This document shows, one piece after another, positions 1-9,976 of a stretch of DNA of 64,000 bases. Numbering within the stretch: the first letter of the stretch is position 1; every line of letters starts with the position of its first letter. Under the pieces are notes generated by a model. It was given only the letters and a program-made list of their open reading frames with translations, did not search any database and was not told the DNA's origin. Source of the stretch: Symsagittifera roscoffensis (taxonomy: Eukaryota; Xenacoelomorpha; Acoela; Convolutidae); assembly GCF_963678635.1 (NCBI RefSeq), contig NC_087063.1:53213074-53277073 (forward strand), given 5' to 3'. The translations under genes were made by a program, and so were the position numbers.

Positions 1-508
1 TTTTGTTCTCCCCCACCCACTTAGTTAGTGTCTAACGACCTCAAACGTCGATTCACTATCCAACCCTTTCAAAAAACCCAAGACTAATATAAATTTTTCA
101 ACAAAACTAACCATTCAAATTAGGATAAACAGTGAAGAACTTCGGTTATTCATCCTTCACTTGAACCCTCCTCTTATCAAGACCCAGGATAAATCTTAGA
201 CTTAGTAAGTTTAAAATAGTATCTAACGAACTACTCGCGTTCTAATTATACCTGAACCTTGTGGATCGATTTACTATTCTCCAACCCTTGAACACAATCA
301 CTACCCCTAAGTAAGATTAAGTAAGTTAACACCTTAGCTTATACTAGCCACGAGAAAGTAAAAAATCATTCTTCGGAATTGATATACTTTTCTCTCCAAC
401 CCTGAACAAATAGACCCAGGTTAAGCTAACCAAAAAAATCGTAAGGACTAACAATTTAAGAAAATAGAAATCATCTAACAACTTTTTGCATCCGTCATCC
501 TAAACCTT
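1..508 (+). other. Leader region of the large retroelement
   Basis: A- and C-rich, G-poor sequence continuous in composition with the ORFs that follow, and no ORF of note. It is probably untranslated leader. No repeat of this stretch was found at the 3' side of the element, so the 5' LTR must lie left of position 1 and no LTR edge or primer-binding site can be placed here. Confidence 0.45.
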
Positions 509-976
509 ATGTCATTTAAAAATCTAGTAAATAAACAAACAATCGTTTTACACAATTGCGAAATAGATAACAAAAAATACGATCTTGTAATCACACCTCA
601 TACACAAACAGTTGGATATATTAGAACAAAACGACAAACACTAAAAAGAAAAATAATAAACAAACAAAGACAAATAACACGAAAAAGATTTTCCAAAAAT
701 AGAAACGCATTTTCAGAATCAGAAGCCAGCAATTTAGACGAACTTTATAAATTAAAAGAATCTATAGATAAAAATTGCCCCATTCACGATCAATTATATT
801 TTTCCGACTCAGAAACAACTTCAAATTCATCAAAAAGAGGAAAAAGAAGAATAAAAAAGCAATATAAACACAAACCAGTACACTTATATAACTGGAATCA
901 ACCAATTAGACACATCGATAATTACCTATTAACAGTCATTAAACGAAAACATGAGCCAAACACACACTCCAAGTGA
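509..976 (+). CDS. Retroelement ORF A, basic protein, unknown
   Basis: A 155-residue ORF and the first in the large element. Residues about 38-65 are dense in Lys and Arg, followed by an acidic/Ser patch and another basic stretch, which suggests nucleic-acid or RNA binding; that is inference from composition only. It overlaps the next ORF by 26 nt in another frame, an arrangement seen in compact viral genomes. No catalytic motif, signal peptide or membrane segment is visible. It could be an accessory protein or the N-terminal part of an extended Gag whose frame has been broken. I do not recognise the family. Confidence 0.45.
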   Translation: MSFKNLVNKQTIVLHNCEIDNKKYDLVITPHTQTVGYIRTKRQTLKRKIINKQRQITRKRFSKNRNAFSESEASNLDELYKLKESIDKNCPIHDQLYFSDSETTSNSSKRGKRRIKKQYKHKPVHLYNWNQPIRHIDNYLLTVIKRKHEPNTHSK

Positions 977-1556
977 AGATAGTCCAGATGATGACGATAT
1001 CTTCCCCTTCCTCGTAGATGCACCCAATGATAGAGGACAGCATATACTTTGCAAAAAATTACTTCTAAATTTCTTTGAACCCGGAATTAGCCCATGTAAA
1101 GCAGAGTTCCCAGATGTAAAAATAAAAAGACAAATTATTGATCACTATCTGAAAGATATATGTAATTTGACACAACAGTACGGAATCTACACCATAGAAT
1201 TCACCTCACCAAACCCGAATCACCGCAAATATGTAATTCAAACAGACGACCTTGACTTAGAATTTTCAAAAGTATTCTCAGAATATATAAAAAGCATACA
1301 ATATCATAACTCACAAAGAGCAAACTCCATATTCACTAATGAAGTTTTTGCCATAATATATAGTTATATCTCAATATTAGAAAACGAAATCCCAATCCCA
1401 AATGTCTCACCGACAGAGACATCTAAACATATAAGGGTACGACATGAAATCACACTATTTTCAACTTTCCTACATATAATTAAAGAAAATTCACTAAAGA
1501 TGATGTTTCACAACATACAAAACATGACTTACAAAAAATTTTGGCATGGTTTATAA
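951..1556 (+). CDS. Retroelement ORF B, unknown
   Basis: A 201-residue ORF with an acidic N-terminus (a run of Asp at residues 13-16) and a mixed helical-looking body. It overlaps ORF A at its start and ORF C by 16 nt at its end. The change into ORF C is a -1 step next to an A/T homopolymer run, so B and C may once have been a single frame, or be joined by frameshifting. Position upstream of the capsid-like ORF would suit a matrix-type Gag segment, but no homology is recognised. Codon use is A-ending like the rest of the element. Confidence 0.42.
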   Translation: MSQTHTPSEDSPDDDDIFPFLVDAPNDRGQHILCKKLLLNFFEPGISPCKAEFPDVKIKRQIIDHYLKDICNLTQQYGIYTIEFTSPNPNHRKYVIQTDDLDLEFSKVFSEYIKSIQYHNSQRANSIFTNEVFAIIYSYISILENEIPIPNVSPTETSKHIRVRHEITLFSTFLHIIKENSLKMMFHNIQNMTYKKFWHGL

Positions 1557-2275
1557 TAGATTATTTCACACATAATATAGATTTAATTTCACAGGCTAGA
1601 AAAAATTTTAGACCTCAAAATTCAAACGATGATACCGCCATCACAGAACAGTCAGACTACGTTTGGGACCCCGAATGGTCTCATTATGCATTTATAAATA
1701 TCCCACAATCAATCGCAAGTCAAGCAATAAGTACAATATCTTATACAAGAGATTATGTAAGAGTAGTACCATTAACTATTGATGCAACACCATTAAACTA
1801 CAATACATTTTTACCTGATACGCGAAATAACAGTTTAAATTCGACCGTCATACACAATGAAAACCTTAATGGAACTAGGAATCTCACTCAACAAGATATT
1901 CAGACACCATCACACTTCATAAATGAAGAAATCGTCCAAACAACAACAACTACACAACAAAGTATTTCACCGATACGTCCAAATTTAACAACACCAAGAA
2001 ATACAAACACTTCACTAGCACAGGTAACCTTACAGTCAACCGTTAAACCTTCGGTTGCTCCAAAATATTCACAAATGGATTATCAAACATATAGACCCAC
2101 GACAATACCGTCAAAAACACGCAGAACATTCACAAGAAACAATTTTGCGGAACACAATTATAATTACACGCATTCATCAAAAACAAACTATCCCCCACGA
2201 AAAAAAAATAATAATCAGATAAGATCTCAATACTGGGATAATCCAATAACAATAAGCAACTCAGTAAATTTTTAA
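1541..2275 (+). CDS. Retroelement ORF C, Thr/Asn/Gln-rich Gag-like linker
   Basis: A 244-codon open frame with no early ATG; the nominal first codon is TTG inside the end of ORF B. The protein becomes rich in Thr, Ser, Asn, Gln and Pro after about residue 90, looks disordered, and ends with Arg/Lys/Asn-rich sequence. This fits a low-complexity region of Gag. The same frame continues past its TAA stop for nearly 500 bases, so the stop may be a mutation. No enzyme motif is seen. Confidence 0.4.
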   Translation: MAWFIIDYFTHNIDLISQARKNFRPQNSNDDTAITEQSDYVWDPEWSHYAFINIPQSIASQAISTISYTRDYVRVVPLTIDATPLNYNTFLPDTRNNSLNSTVIHNENLNGTRNLTQQDIQTPSHFINEEIVQTTTTTQQSISPIRPNLTTPRNTNTSLAQVTLQSTVKPSVAPKYSQMDYQTYRPTTIPSKTRRTFTRNNFAEHNYNYTHSSKTNYPPRKKNNNQIRSQYWDNPITISNSVNF

Positions 2276-2761
2276 ACTAATTCACATCCTCCACAGGATC
2301 GTAGTGAAAATTACCCATTCTTTCAACAGAATAAAAATAAAAAACAAGCACCTCATCAAACGGATTATCTATCCTCTGATGATGATTATTTACAACCAGA
2401 TATATTTGCACCATACAATCAAAAATATCATGGACAAAGAATACAGAAACCACATACAAATCATAGAATTTTTTCTCCACACCCAACAGATACACAAAAT
2501 CAACAACCAATGCAAAAGCAAAACCCAATTAATACACAATTTTTTCAACCAATTCAACCACAAAACCCAATGGATACACACTCGTATCAACCAACACAAA
2601 TGTAAAATGAAATACCACTCCCATATTACCTTCAACAACACGAAATAACAAACAATCAACTTTCAAATTTTTCACAAATGCCAAATGCAGCAGAATCATT
2701 ACAAATGACAATGAATCCATACCTTATGGGTGGATCATCAATAACATCAAACAAACATTAA
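2276..2761 (+). pseudogene. Gln/Pro/Asn-rich continuation of ORF C, broken by stops
   Basis: The frame of ORF C reads on after its TAA (2273-2275) as Gln/Pro/His/Asn-rich sequence, with further TAA codons at 2603-2605 and 2759-2761. Composition is like the preceding ORF, so this is most simply one decayed low-complexity Gag region feeding into the capsid-like ORF, which lies in a different frame. Short ORFs on either strand here (for example 2304-2648) are shadows. Confidence 0.4.
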
Positions 2762-3420
2762 TGGTATTCACAGGAACAGACCCTGAATATTCTGTAGAAG
2801 ATTATTTAAATGCAGTAACAGCAAATTTAATTTTAAATATAGGACCTGAACCAATTAATACGCCACTACATCAAAACTGGATACATCGACGCACAGCGTT
2901 GATACAGACAACCTTATACGGCGCAGCCCAAAAATGGTTTTCAGTATTGCCTATAGAAATAAAATCAAATTGGAAGAGATTTACACAAGAATTTTCAAAA
3001 TTGTTTGACTCCGAAAGAAACAAACAACAACAAAGAGTTTTATGTAATGAAATTCGCAGATTACCAAATGAAACCATTAAACAATTAGCAGTACGTATCG
3101 AAACACTAGTTCGAAAAGCATATTCATTAAATACACACGACTATAAAAACACAAAGATGACAGAAATCTTAATGATGACCTTAACACCTCAATTAAGGAA
3201 AATAGCAATAAAAAAGAGAGCATCACATCCCTCCTCAATTCGAGAGCCCGATTTAGATTTTCGAAAACTAGTAGACAAACTAGAGCAAGCGGAAATCACA
3301 ATGAAACTTGAAGGAACAGAAAATCAAAAATTACAATATGTTAACCGAATCGAAACAAATACCACAAATATCAACAATATACAGGATTCAGAAACAGACC
3401 TCGTTGAAAAAAATCACTGA
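2761..3420 (+). CDS. gag: Gag capsid-like ORF
   Basis: A 219-residue ORF; its frame is open upstream to at least 2701. It shows the pattern of the retrotransposon Gag (capsid) family: a W-x-x-R-R motif, an A-x-x-W-F segment, an F-x-x-x-F-x-x-x-F helix, and an R-L-P-N-E-x-I helix near residue 100. Capsid proteins of this family build the virus-like particle that carries the element RNA. It ends in a TGA at 3418-3420 while the next segment is read in another frame, overlapping by about 110 nt. This may be a real Gag/Gag-Pol frameshift or an indel. Assignment as Gag is by family pattern and position before nucleocapsid and protease. Confidence 0.65.
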   Translation: MVFTGTDPEYSVEDYLNAVTANLILNIGPEPINTPLHQNWIHRRTALIQTTLYGAAQKWFSVLPIEIKSNWKRFTQEFSKLFDSERNKQQQRVLCNEIRRLPNETIKQLAVRIETLVRKAYSLNTHDYKNTKMTEILMMTLTPQLRKIAIKKRASHPSSIREPDLDFRKLVDKLEQAEITMKLEGTENQKLQYVNRIETNTTNINNIQDSETDLVEKNH

Positions 3421-3970
3421 AATACTCAATATTTATGAAAAACACCCAAATTTTAAAGGCAAACCATCTTTCAAAAAATGGTGTAATTATTGCCGACGAT
3501 ACGGACATAGTATTTCTGAATTTAGACAAAAACAACAGGACAATCAAAACAAACCTCAAAAATATAAAGAACCAAATAAATCATTCTATCAGTACATGAA
3601 GAAAGATCAAAATCTACCGAACAAAAATGTATACAGCAACAACAGTTCAGGAAAACCACTTCCGAACAATACCAATTACACGAGAACTCAATCACCATAT
3701 AACTCAAGTCATAGAGGAAGATCACCAGAACGAAGAAATACACAAAACTCGTCACAAAATCATTACAATAGACCAAATAGTCGAAATAACTATTCCAGAT
3801 CAAATTCAAATACAACACAATTTGTTTCTAGATCTAATTCCCAATCAAGAAATAAATACTATCCAAACAATCAATCACGAAACTCATCATACAATAGAAA
3901 TAGAAACTACTCCAATAATCGAAATAGAAGTTATTCAAACAACCGAAATCAGAATTACTCGAACAATTGA
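3308..3970 (+). pseudogene. Nucleocapsid-like segment with damaged zinc knuckle
   Basis: In this frame, after about residue 58, there is one CCHC-type knuckle in which the spacing C-x2-C-x4-H-x4 is kept but the final Cys position is Phe. After it comes a long Arg/Asn/Ser/Tyr-rich tail with repeated short motifs of the kind N-R-N-x-S. Basic tails and zinc knuckles in nucleocapsids bind element RNA. The frame stops at TGA 3968-3970, in a context where the neighbouring repeats have Arg, so CGA to TGA is likely. The same frame goes on toward the protease. Confidence 0.55.
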
Positions 3971-4123
3971 TCAAGGAATAACTCATATAATAGATCAAAC
4001 TATAACAGACCAAACAATAATTATCAAAACAAATCACGAAATAATTCACAAAATCGACATTCAAGTTATAATAATCGTTATAGAAATTATTCCCAATCAC
4101 CACACAGAAATAATAACCATTAA

Positions 4124-5137
4124 AATAATTCTAATAATCGCCACAGAAGTAGTACACCTAAACATCAAAGAAATATTAATCAAGTACAATCAAATCCAGA
4201 AACAACATCAGACCCCCCAGGTATTGATGACACAGGAAATAACGAACTACAACTAAATCAAATAAACTGTGAATCATCAGATTCAGAAAGTGATACAGAA
4301 AACACTATCTCCATCAATATGATAGCAGTCGAAAATGACTACGAACCTATTATATATGAACAACCTTTTTCATCACATATATATGAAAATCAATTAGAAC
4401 TCCTTCACAATTATTATATTGAACCTATCCATTCCACACAAACGGCACAAGAAACTAACGAAATCAACACTACAAATCAATCCAATGAAAATGACAAAAC
4501 AAAATGCTTGAATACAAATCACATCTATCAAAATATACAAAAAGAACAACCCAAAGAAAAAATTTGGACAATACCATTTCTTTTAGAAAGTCCAAGAAAC
4601 AAAGAATTTCAACCACCAGATCTTGAAATTGATTTTTTAATTGATTCAGGAGCAGAATCAAACATAATAAACATTCTCACATGGAATGAGATAAAATCAT
4701 TACACCCAAAACTAACACCTCTTGAAACCTCCAGTAAACTAGCAACAGCACAAGGATCAACATTGGTAAACTATGGAAAAATTCAATTATTTCTTCTCCC
4801 CACAAGAACAATAGAGCAAAATAAAATTTTAAATAAACCATTTAAACAAATATTCCATATCACTGATATTAAGCACAATATCATTGGAATACCATTCATC
4901 TCTAAATATATACCAACAATCAACATTTTGAATAGTAAAATACTAATCAAAGATAAATACACAAAAACAAAAGACACATCCCTAACATTTTTTCAAAGAT
5001 TAAATAAACAACCACCATTCTTTTCAAAATTTTATCCGATATATAACCAACAAAGAAAACACCTGAAACCACTATCAGGAAACATATATAATTTTTCAAT
5101 AAAACAAGTTCACCAATATGATAAAAAAACAAAATAA
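4124..5137 (+). CDS. Retroelement aspartic protease region
   Basis: Open frame between TAA 4121-4123 and TAA 5135-5137; the first ATG is at 4319 (272 residues). At about 4648 it encodes I-D-S-G-A-E, the catalytic motif of retropepsins, followed about 70 residues later by an I-I-G-I hydrophobic motif that matches the family's second conserved loop. Retropepsins cleave Gag-Pol polyproteins and act as dimers. An acidic stretch of about 90 residues before the motif has no recognised domain. It is in the same frame as the nucleocapsid upstream and the reverse transcriptase downstream, so all three were probably one pol frame. Confidence 0.7.
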   Translation, partial: NNSNNRHRSSTPKHQRNINQVQSNPETTSDPPGIDDTGNNELQLNQINCESSDSESDTENTISINMIAVENDYEPIIYEQPFSSHIYENQLELLHNYYIEPIHSTQTAQETNEINTTNQSNENDKTKCLNTNHIYQNIQKEQPKEKIWTIPFLLESPRNKEFQPPDLEIDFLIDSGAESNIINILTWNEIKSLHPKLTPLETSSKLATAQGSTLVNYGKIQLFLLPTRTIEQNKILNKPFKQIFHITDIKHNIIGIPFISKYIPTINILNSKILIKDKYTKTKDTSLTFFQRLNKQPPFFSKFYPIYNQQRKHLKPLSGNIYNFSIKQVHQYDKKTK

Positions 5138-5182
5138 ACAACAACTCTATATGTCAGATTTTGAATTCAAACCTATCCATAA

Positions 5183-6400
5183 GTTTTTCAAAATCACAAT
5201 TTCATCCATAAAATATTTGAAAAACTCGAATTCAGATATTATTTCTTTACATGTATACAACAATACACCCTATCAAGTAACATTACCATAGGACTTTTAG
5301 GCTATTGCGAAACCAACGCTACGATATCACCAATACACGAAAAAGCATACCGCGTAAATAATATACTCCAATTATTAGATATTTGTCAATCCACAATTCT
5401 TAATGAAGAATTATCCATAAATAATATAATAAGTAATGAAAAAAGAAATACAGATTATTTCACAAAAACCCCATATTTCAAACCCACATTCAACATAAAT
5501 AGCTATACAGAGAATCAACAGAAATTTTTAACAATGTTTAACTTCCAGCATTCACAAATAACACAAGACGAATTTGATAAGTTAGCCAAACAGCTAATAA
5601 AATATTCATCAGTCTATGCAACATCTAAATTTGATGTTGGCAAAATCAGTTCATCACTACATCTCCCATTAAAACCTGACGCAGTTTTCAAAAAACAAAG
5701 AGCAAGTAAAGTACCATTTCATTTACACGATAAAGTGAACAGATTACTCGATATTTTAGAACAATACAAAATTATATCACCGGTAAACAAAGAAGAACAA
5801 CCAAAAGGTAACACATTTATCAACCCTGTTATCATCCTAGCAAAAGGAGAATCATTAAAAATAATTCTAGACGCTAGATATCTTAATTCACTAATAGACG
5901 AATCAAAATGCAATTGGCCTATTGAACCAATACAAGTTATTTTAACAAAAATAAACGGAAAATACTTTACAACCGCAGATATGAATAGTGCATACAATCA
6001 AATGCCACTAGATGAACAATCGCGACGCTTAACACAATTTGTTATTGGAAATCAGCAATATGAATTCAACCGCCTATTCTATGGAATATCCATAGGACCA
6101 GCAGCATTTTCAGCTTTTATGAGCAAAATTTTTAGACCACTAATACTCAAGAAAAACGCAATCACCTATTTAGACGATGTTTTTATGCAATCACAGACAA
6201 AAGAAGAAATGTTCAATGTTTTAGAACACTATCACAAAATACTTCAGAACGAAAATCTGAAGGCCGCCCCCGATAAATCACACTTCTTTTTAACACGAGT
6301 TAAATTCTTAGGACATAATATAGAAAGAAAAACAATCACTCCATTAAAATTACGCATTGATGCTATTCAGAAGCTCCAACCACCAACAAACAAAAAGTAA
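5183..6400 (+). CDS. pol: Reverse transcriptase
   Basis: Open frame from 5183 to a TAA at 6398-6400, with an internal ATG at 5534 (288 residues from there). Visible RT landmarks in order are the L-D-A-R-Y-L-N segment (near 5866), T-A-D-M-x-S-A-Y around the first catalytic Asp (near 5975), an F-Y-G-I-S-x-G-P segment (near 6080), and the active-site box Y-L-D-D at 6167-6178. All three catalytic Asp positions are therefore kept. RT copies element RNA into DNA in the particle. The frame continues into RNase H beyond the TAA, which looks like a nonsense mutation. The Y-L-D-D box and RT-RNase H-integrase order fit Ty3/Gypsy or retrovirus-like elements. Confidence 0.85.
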   Translation, partial: VFQNHNFIHKIFEKLEFRYYFFTCIQQYTLSSNITIGLLGYCETNATISPIHEKAYRVNNILQLLDICQSTILNEELSINNIISNEKRNTDYFTKTPYFKPTFNINSYTENQQKFLTMFNFQHSQITQDEFDKLAKQLIKYSSVYATSKFDVGKISSSLHLPLKPDAVFKKQRASKVPFHLHDKVNRLLDILEQYKIISPVNKEEQPKGNTFINPVIILAKGESLKIILDARYLNSLIDESKCNWPIEPIQVILTKINGKYFTTADMNSAYNQMPLDEQSRRLTQFVIGNQQYEFNRLFYGISIGPAAFSAFMSKIFRPLILKKNAITYLDDVFMQSQTKEEMFNVLEHYHKILQNENLKAAPDKSHFFLTRVKFLGHNIERKTITPLKLRIDAIQKLQPPTNKK

Positions 6401-7285
6401 ATCCAGGAATTCCTTGGAATGTTAAATTTTTTAAGCAAATATGTCTATAAAATGCAGTTAAACCTAAGACCATTCTATAATATACTTAGACAACAAAATA
6501 ATTTTGAATGGAACACAGAACATCAAGCACGATTTGAAGAAATTAAAAAACTCTTAACTGAACAAATTTCGAATACAATCCCAGATCCAAATCAACCATT
6601 CTATGCAATGTGCGATGCTTCGAATTTTGGCATCGGCGCAGCATAACTACAATCACACAATGGAACAAACAAAATGAATCTTATATCAGCAAATTCTCGA
6701 TTATTCACTCAAGCAGAGCTAAGACTCTCAACTCTAATGAGAGAATGTACAGCCATAATATATACACTAACAGAATATGAATTTCTGATACTTGGATCAA
6801 AACATCCAACAGTTCTATTCACAGATCACAAACCAATCAATTTTCTCTTTACACAAAAATCTAATCCAAATCACCGAGTTTATAGATTTCAATTAATTCT
6901 AATGAAATTCCCAAACTTACATATAATTTGGACAGCAGGAAAGAATCTTGCATTACCAGACACTTTAAGTCGAAATACACCACCTGAATTACTTACACGT
7001 AAAACTACAGTTGAAATACCCAAAAATATAAAATTTTACCTTGCAGAAAACGAAACATCACCCCGACTAGAATGCAAATATGCAGTAAAAACTGACGTTG
7101 AACAATCACAGATAAATAATCTACAACACTTCCCACTTTATTTAGATTGCCAAAACAACCACTACGAAGTTGATCTATTTGGAACATCAACTTTTAAACC
7201 AATCCCATATTCACAATGGATAAAAAATAACACCCAACAAAAAAGAGTAAAACAACATCCACATAAAAAAGACCTTTTCCATTAA
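6401..7285 (+). pseudogene. RNase H region, interrupted
   Basis: Same frame as the RT, interrupted by TAA at 6644-6646. It contains the C-D-A-S motif (first catalytic Asp, near 6613), then E-L...E-C-T-A-I (the catalytic Glu helix, near 6745), a T-D-H-K-P motif (near 6823) and G-x-x-L-x-x-P-D-T-L-S-R at the end of the RNase H fold (near 6940). RNase H removes RNA from the RNA-DNA hybrid. The last 90 codons run into the start of the duplicated block. The frame ends at TAA 7283-7285, and the integrase follows in another frame after an A-run, consistent with a one-base slip. Confidence 0.75.
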
Positions 7286-8922
7286 TTGAAAAAGAAAATC
7301 TAACTGATAAAATAAATTTATCAGGACCACAAACAAACGATTCAAAATACACAATAAATCAAGTTTTTAACCTCCATGACCCACTTGATACAATTCCTTT
7401 ATCTAAATTAGAAATTGAAAACATTTTTCTCCCTCCAACAGAAAAAATTACAATCCCAACCTTGAAACAATATCAAAATCTTGACCCAGTAATTAGACAA
7501 CTAAAATCATGGCACAAATACAAAACTAAACCCGTCAAGGCAGATACAACGATTTTAGGAAATAAAAAACTCCTCCGATATTTTCGAAAATTTAATAATA
7601 CAACAATTAACGAAAACACAGAACTTCTAGAATACCAATTAAATGAATCTACAGTTCCCTGTCTCCCCTTAAGTATGATCCTCATAGCTTTTAATATTTC
7701 ACATACACAAAACATTAAAGGACACTCTGGATCAGAGAAAACATATTCAAATTTCATACAAAACTTTTATTTTCCAAATGCACCAATTTGGATAAAAGTA
7801 CTATGCAATGATTGTATAGTATGTCAGCTAAATAAACCTTATCCAAATCAAAAACAAATAGCACAAAAACAAGATTTTAAAGGACAAAGTTTGTACTTTA
7901 ACCATCGTATTTCATTTGATACAAAAGGACCAATTTCACCCTCATCCGAAGGAAACTCCTACATCATGGTAATTGTTGACGCATTCACACATTATGTAGC
8001 ACTTAACCCAGTACCACATTGTAACGCTTATTATGCTTACACAACACTTTATGAACACTGGATAGCCAAATTCGGACTACCAGAAATTTTAGTTACAGAT
8101 AACGGTACAGAATTCATAAATAATGAAAACATCACACTAGGTCATTTATATAACATCAAACACAAACCACGTACATCTCACGCACTTTGGACAAACGGCT
8201 TAGTCGAAGGTATGAACCGTTCACTACAAGAATGGTCAGCAGATGTAAAACTATTTCCCTTAGCATATAATTCACAAATCACGACAACTCTAGGAATGTC
8301 ACCATACGAAATGGTTTTTAACCAAAAGCCACGCAAACCAATTATGTTTACAGCAAACTCTCATAAAAATGCACAAAGCCATTGCCAACCGAATAAAGAC
8401 TCAATTTGTTATAACCTACCTTTACACACACACGATGAAGATCAATTTCATCACCCACAAATTCTTAAATTAGCCTCCGGTACACACACCGAATGGATTT
8501 TAAACAGAGATAAAAGACACAATGAAATTTACCAAAAAGTAACAAAAAAGTTGTTACAAAGGCAAAACATTAATGAACAAATAAATTCACGCTTTACACC
8601 AGCCTCCGATTTAAAAATTGGAACATTTGTTTTAATACCCAATTTTAACACTCAAAAAGGAATTTCTAAAAAATTACAACCCCTTCGTAAAAGACCATAC
8701 CAAATAATTGCCAAACCCACTGATGTCACATATAAAATCACCGACTCAGACCAAAAAGAAATTGTTCAACATCGAAACAACCTATTACCTTATTACCCAA
8801 AAGAATACGCACTACGCGAACTAACTCAATTCTATTCTTTCACAGGTTTAAAAGTTATTCAAAATAACCCACATACGGAAAATAAAACAAAGGAACAACA
8901 CGACATTCACCTCGAAAACTAA
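7267..8922 (+). CDS. int: Integrase, copy 1
   Basis: Frame open from 7267; the 486-residue ORF counted from 7462 has no ATG start and was probably part of a Pol polyprotein. It has the H-x3-H...C-x2-C zinc-binding N-terminal domain (near 7705-7830). The catalytic D, D, E set lies in S-F-D-T-K-G, V-T-D-N-G-T-E-F and G-L-V-E-G-M-N, and is followed by a retroviral-type C-terminal SH3-like stretch. Integrase joins element DNA to the host genome. It ends at TAA 8920-8922; copy 2 has CAA there, so this is a nonsense mutation removing about 77 residues. Leu and Arg occur at two family-conserved Pro and Gly positions that copy 2 retains. Confidence 0.85.
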   Translation, partial: KRPFPLIEKENLTDKINLSGPQTNDSKYTINQVFNLHDPLDTIPLSKLEIENIFLPPTEKITIPTLKQYQNLDPVIRQLKSWHKYKTKPVKADTTILGNKKLLRYFRKFNNTTINENTELLEYQLNESTVPCLPLSMILIAFNISHTQNIKGHSGSEKTYSNFIQNFYFPNAPIWIKVLCNDCIVCQLNKPYPNQKQIAQKQDFKGQSLYFNHRISFDTKGPISPSSEGNSYIMVIVDAFTHYVALNPVPHCNAYYAYTTLYEHWIAKFGLPEILVTDNGTEFINNENITLGHLYNIKHKPRTSHALWTNGLVEGMNRSLQEWSADVKLFPLAYNSQITTTLGMSPYEMVFNQKPRKPIMFTANSHKNAQSHCQPNKDSICYNLPLHTHDEDQFHHPQILKLASGTHTEWILNRDKRHNEIYQKVTKKLLQRQNINEQINSRFTPASDLKIGTFVLIPNFNTQKGISKKLQPLRKRPYQIIAKPTDVTYKITDSDQKEIVQHRNNLLPYYPKEYALRELTQFYSFTGLKVIQNNPHTENKTKEQHDIHLEN

Positions 8923-9153
8923 AATAAAAAATCAACTAAAATGAAAAACAATACAAAAAAGCTAGATCCAAATATACCTCAAAAAGAAAGAAAAAATAGA
9001 AAAATGACAGAAAAAATAATACCCCAAGAACAAATCGACAAATCAGAACATAGAGAGTCATCACGACTTAAAAATCAACCAAGTAAAAACTATAAAACAT
9101 TCATCCCACAATCTAAAATATTAAAGAAAGTCGAATTTCAAAAACAGCTTTAA
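8923..9153 (+). pseudogene. Severed integrase C-terminal tail, copy 1
   Basis: Lys/Gln/Asn-rich continuation of the integrase frame after the nonsense codon at 8920-8922. It matches the last 77 residues of the intact copy 2 integrase. Highly basic and probably disordered. Confidence 0.8.
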
Positions 9154-9745
9154 TTTCATATTTAATAATCTTTGCACCTCTGAATTATTTTGAACTTTCA
9201 TTTTTCAAAATAACATGCTGACAAACACGCAGCGATTCTAGTTCATAGTTAGCCAATAGGATTCATCCAATCCGTCACCTTTTCTAACTATAACACAGAT
9301 CAACTAGACGAATGATATAAAACTCCAGGCATATCTCTAACTATAACTTTGCGACCTCCAGGTCAAAAATAAGCAAACCACTCCAACTTGACAACTAAAA
9401 TAAATATACCCATAATATCATAACCCTCCCTTATCTAATAACCCAAAGATCAACAATATTTCCCCAACTCAGACCTCAAATACCCCCAAAACAAATCTGT
9501 TAAATTAGCCTAAAGTAGAAGAACGACCATTTTAATTAGCCTAAAGTATAAAAATCTCACAATACCCCAGATCATTTGACAAATAAAAATAAAGAAAAAG
9601 AAGACCTCCCGATCACCATAAAATTTGCCCCCAACAATTTTTCACAAAACTCAACCCACTTGTCAAAAAACCAATAAATAATTCAACCACACTTGAAAAT
9701 TGCCCCAAACAACAAAAAATATTCGATCAAGAAGCCATTTCTTCA
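9154..9745 (+). other. Non-coding spacer after integrase, copy 1
   Basis: No ORF. It contains short internal repeats: two copies of T-A-A-A/T-T-T-A-G-C-C-T-A-A-A-G-T-A about 35 bases apart (near 9500-9550), and two of a T-C-T-A-A-C-T-A-T-A-A-C motif (near 9283 and 9334). It could hold a splice acceptor or promoter for the downstream env group, but none is recognised with confidence. Confidence 0.5.
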
Positions 9746-9976
9746 ATGCTCTTCTCTCAATCAGTCAACTTAATACTCAACATTTTCATAAATTTTTTAA
9801 CGATATTTAAACTTTTAATAATATTTCTTTTTGATACCCTTGAATCTTTTGTAATAATCTTAATCATTTGTTGCAATATTTTTTTAATTTTCTATTCCAT
9901 ATTTGAACTATACCTCCAACTTTCAAAAGCTATTGACTATATCCACAGGTACAATTCACAAAACTTATCTAAATGA
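9746..9976 (+). CDS. Small membrane ORF 1, copy 1
   Basis: A 76-residue ORF made almost wholly of Leu, Ile and Phe in two hydrophobic blocks (about residues 8-30 and 35-55), so a two-pass membrane protein is likely. It overlaps the next small membrane ORF by ATGA, with the ATG of the second inside the stop of the first; this layout is typical of stop-restart translation. It lies between integrase and env. No family recognised; a viroporin-like role would be a guess. Confidence 0.5.
   Translation: MLFSQSVNLILNIFINFLTIFKLLIIFLFDTLESFVIILIICCNIFLIFYSIFELYLQLSKAIDYIHRYNSQNLSK

Noticed and set aside
2277-4103. Minus-strand ORFs across the Gag region (for example 2277-2528, 3522-3818, 3834-4103) and + ORFs 2304-2648 and 3627-4256
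   Set aside because: They are frame shadows of the low-complexity A-rich Gag/nucleocapsid sequence.
6398-8922. TAA reassigned to Gln (alternative genetic code)
   Set aside because: Host genes end at ordinary stops including TAA, and the duplicate copy has CAA where copy 1 has TAA, so mutation explains it.
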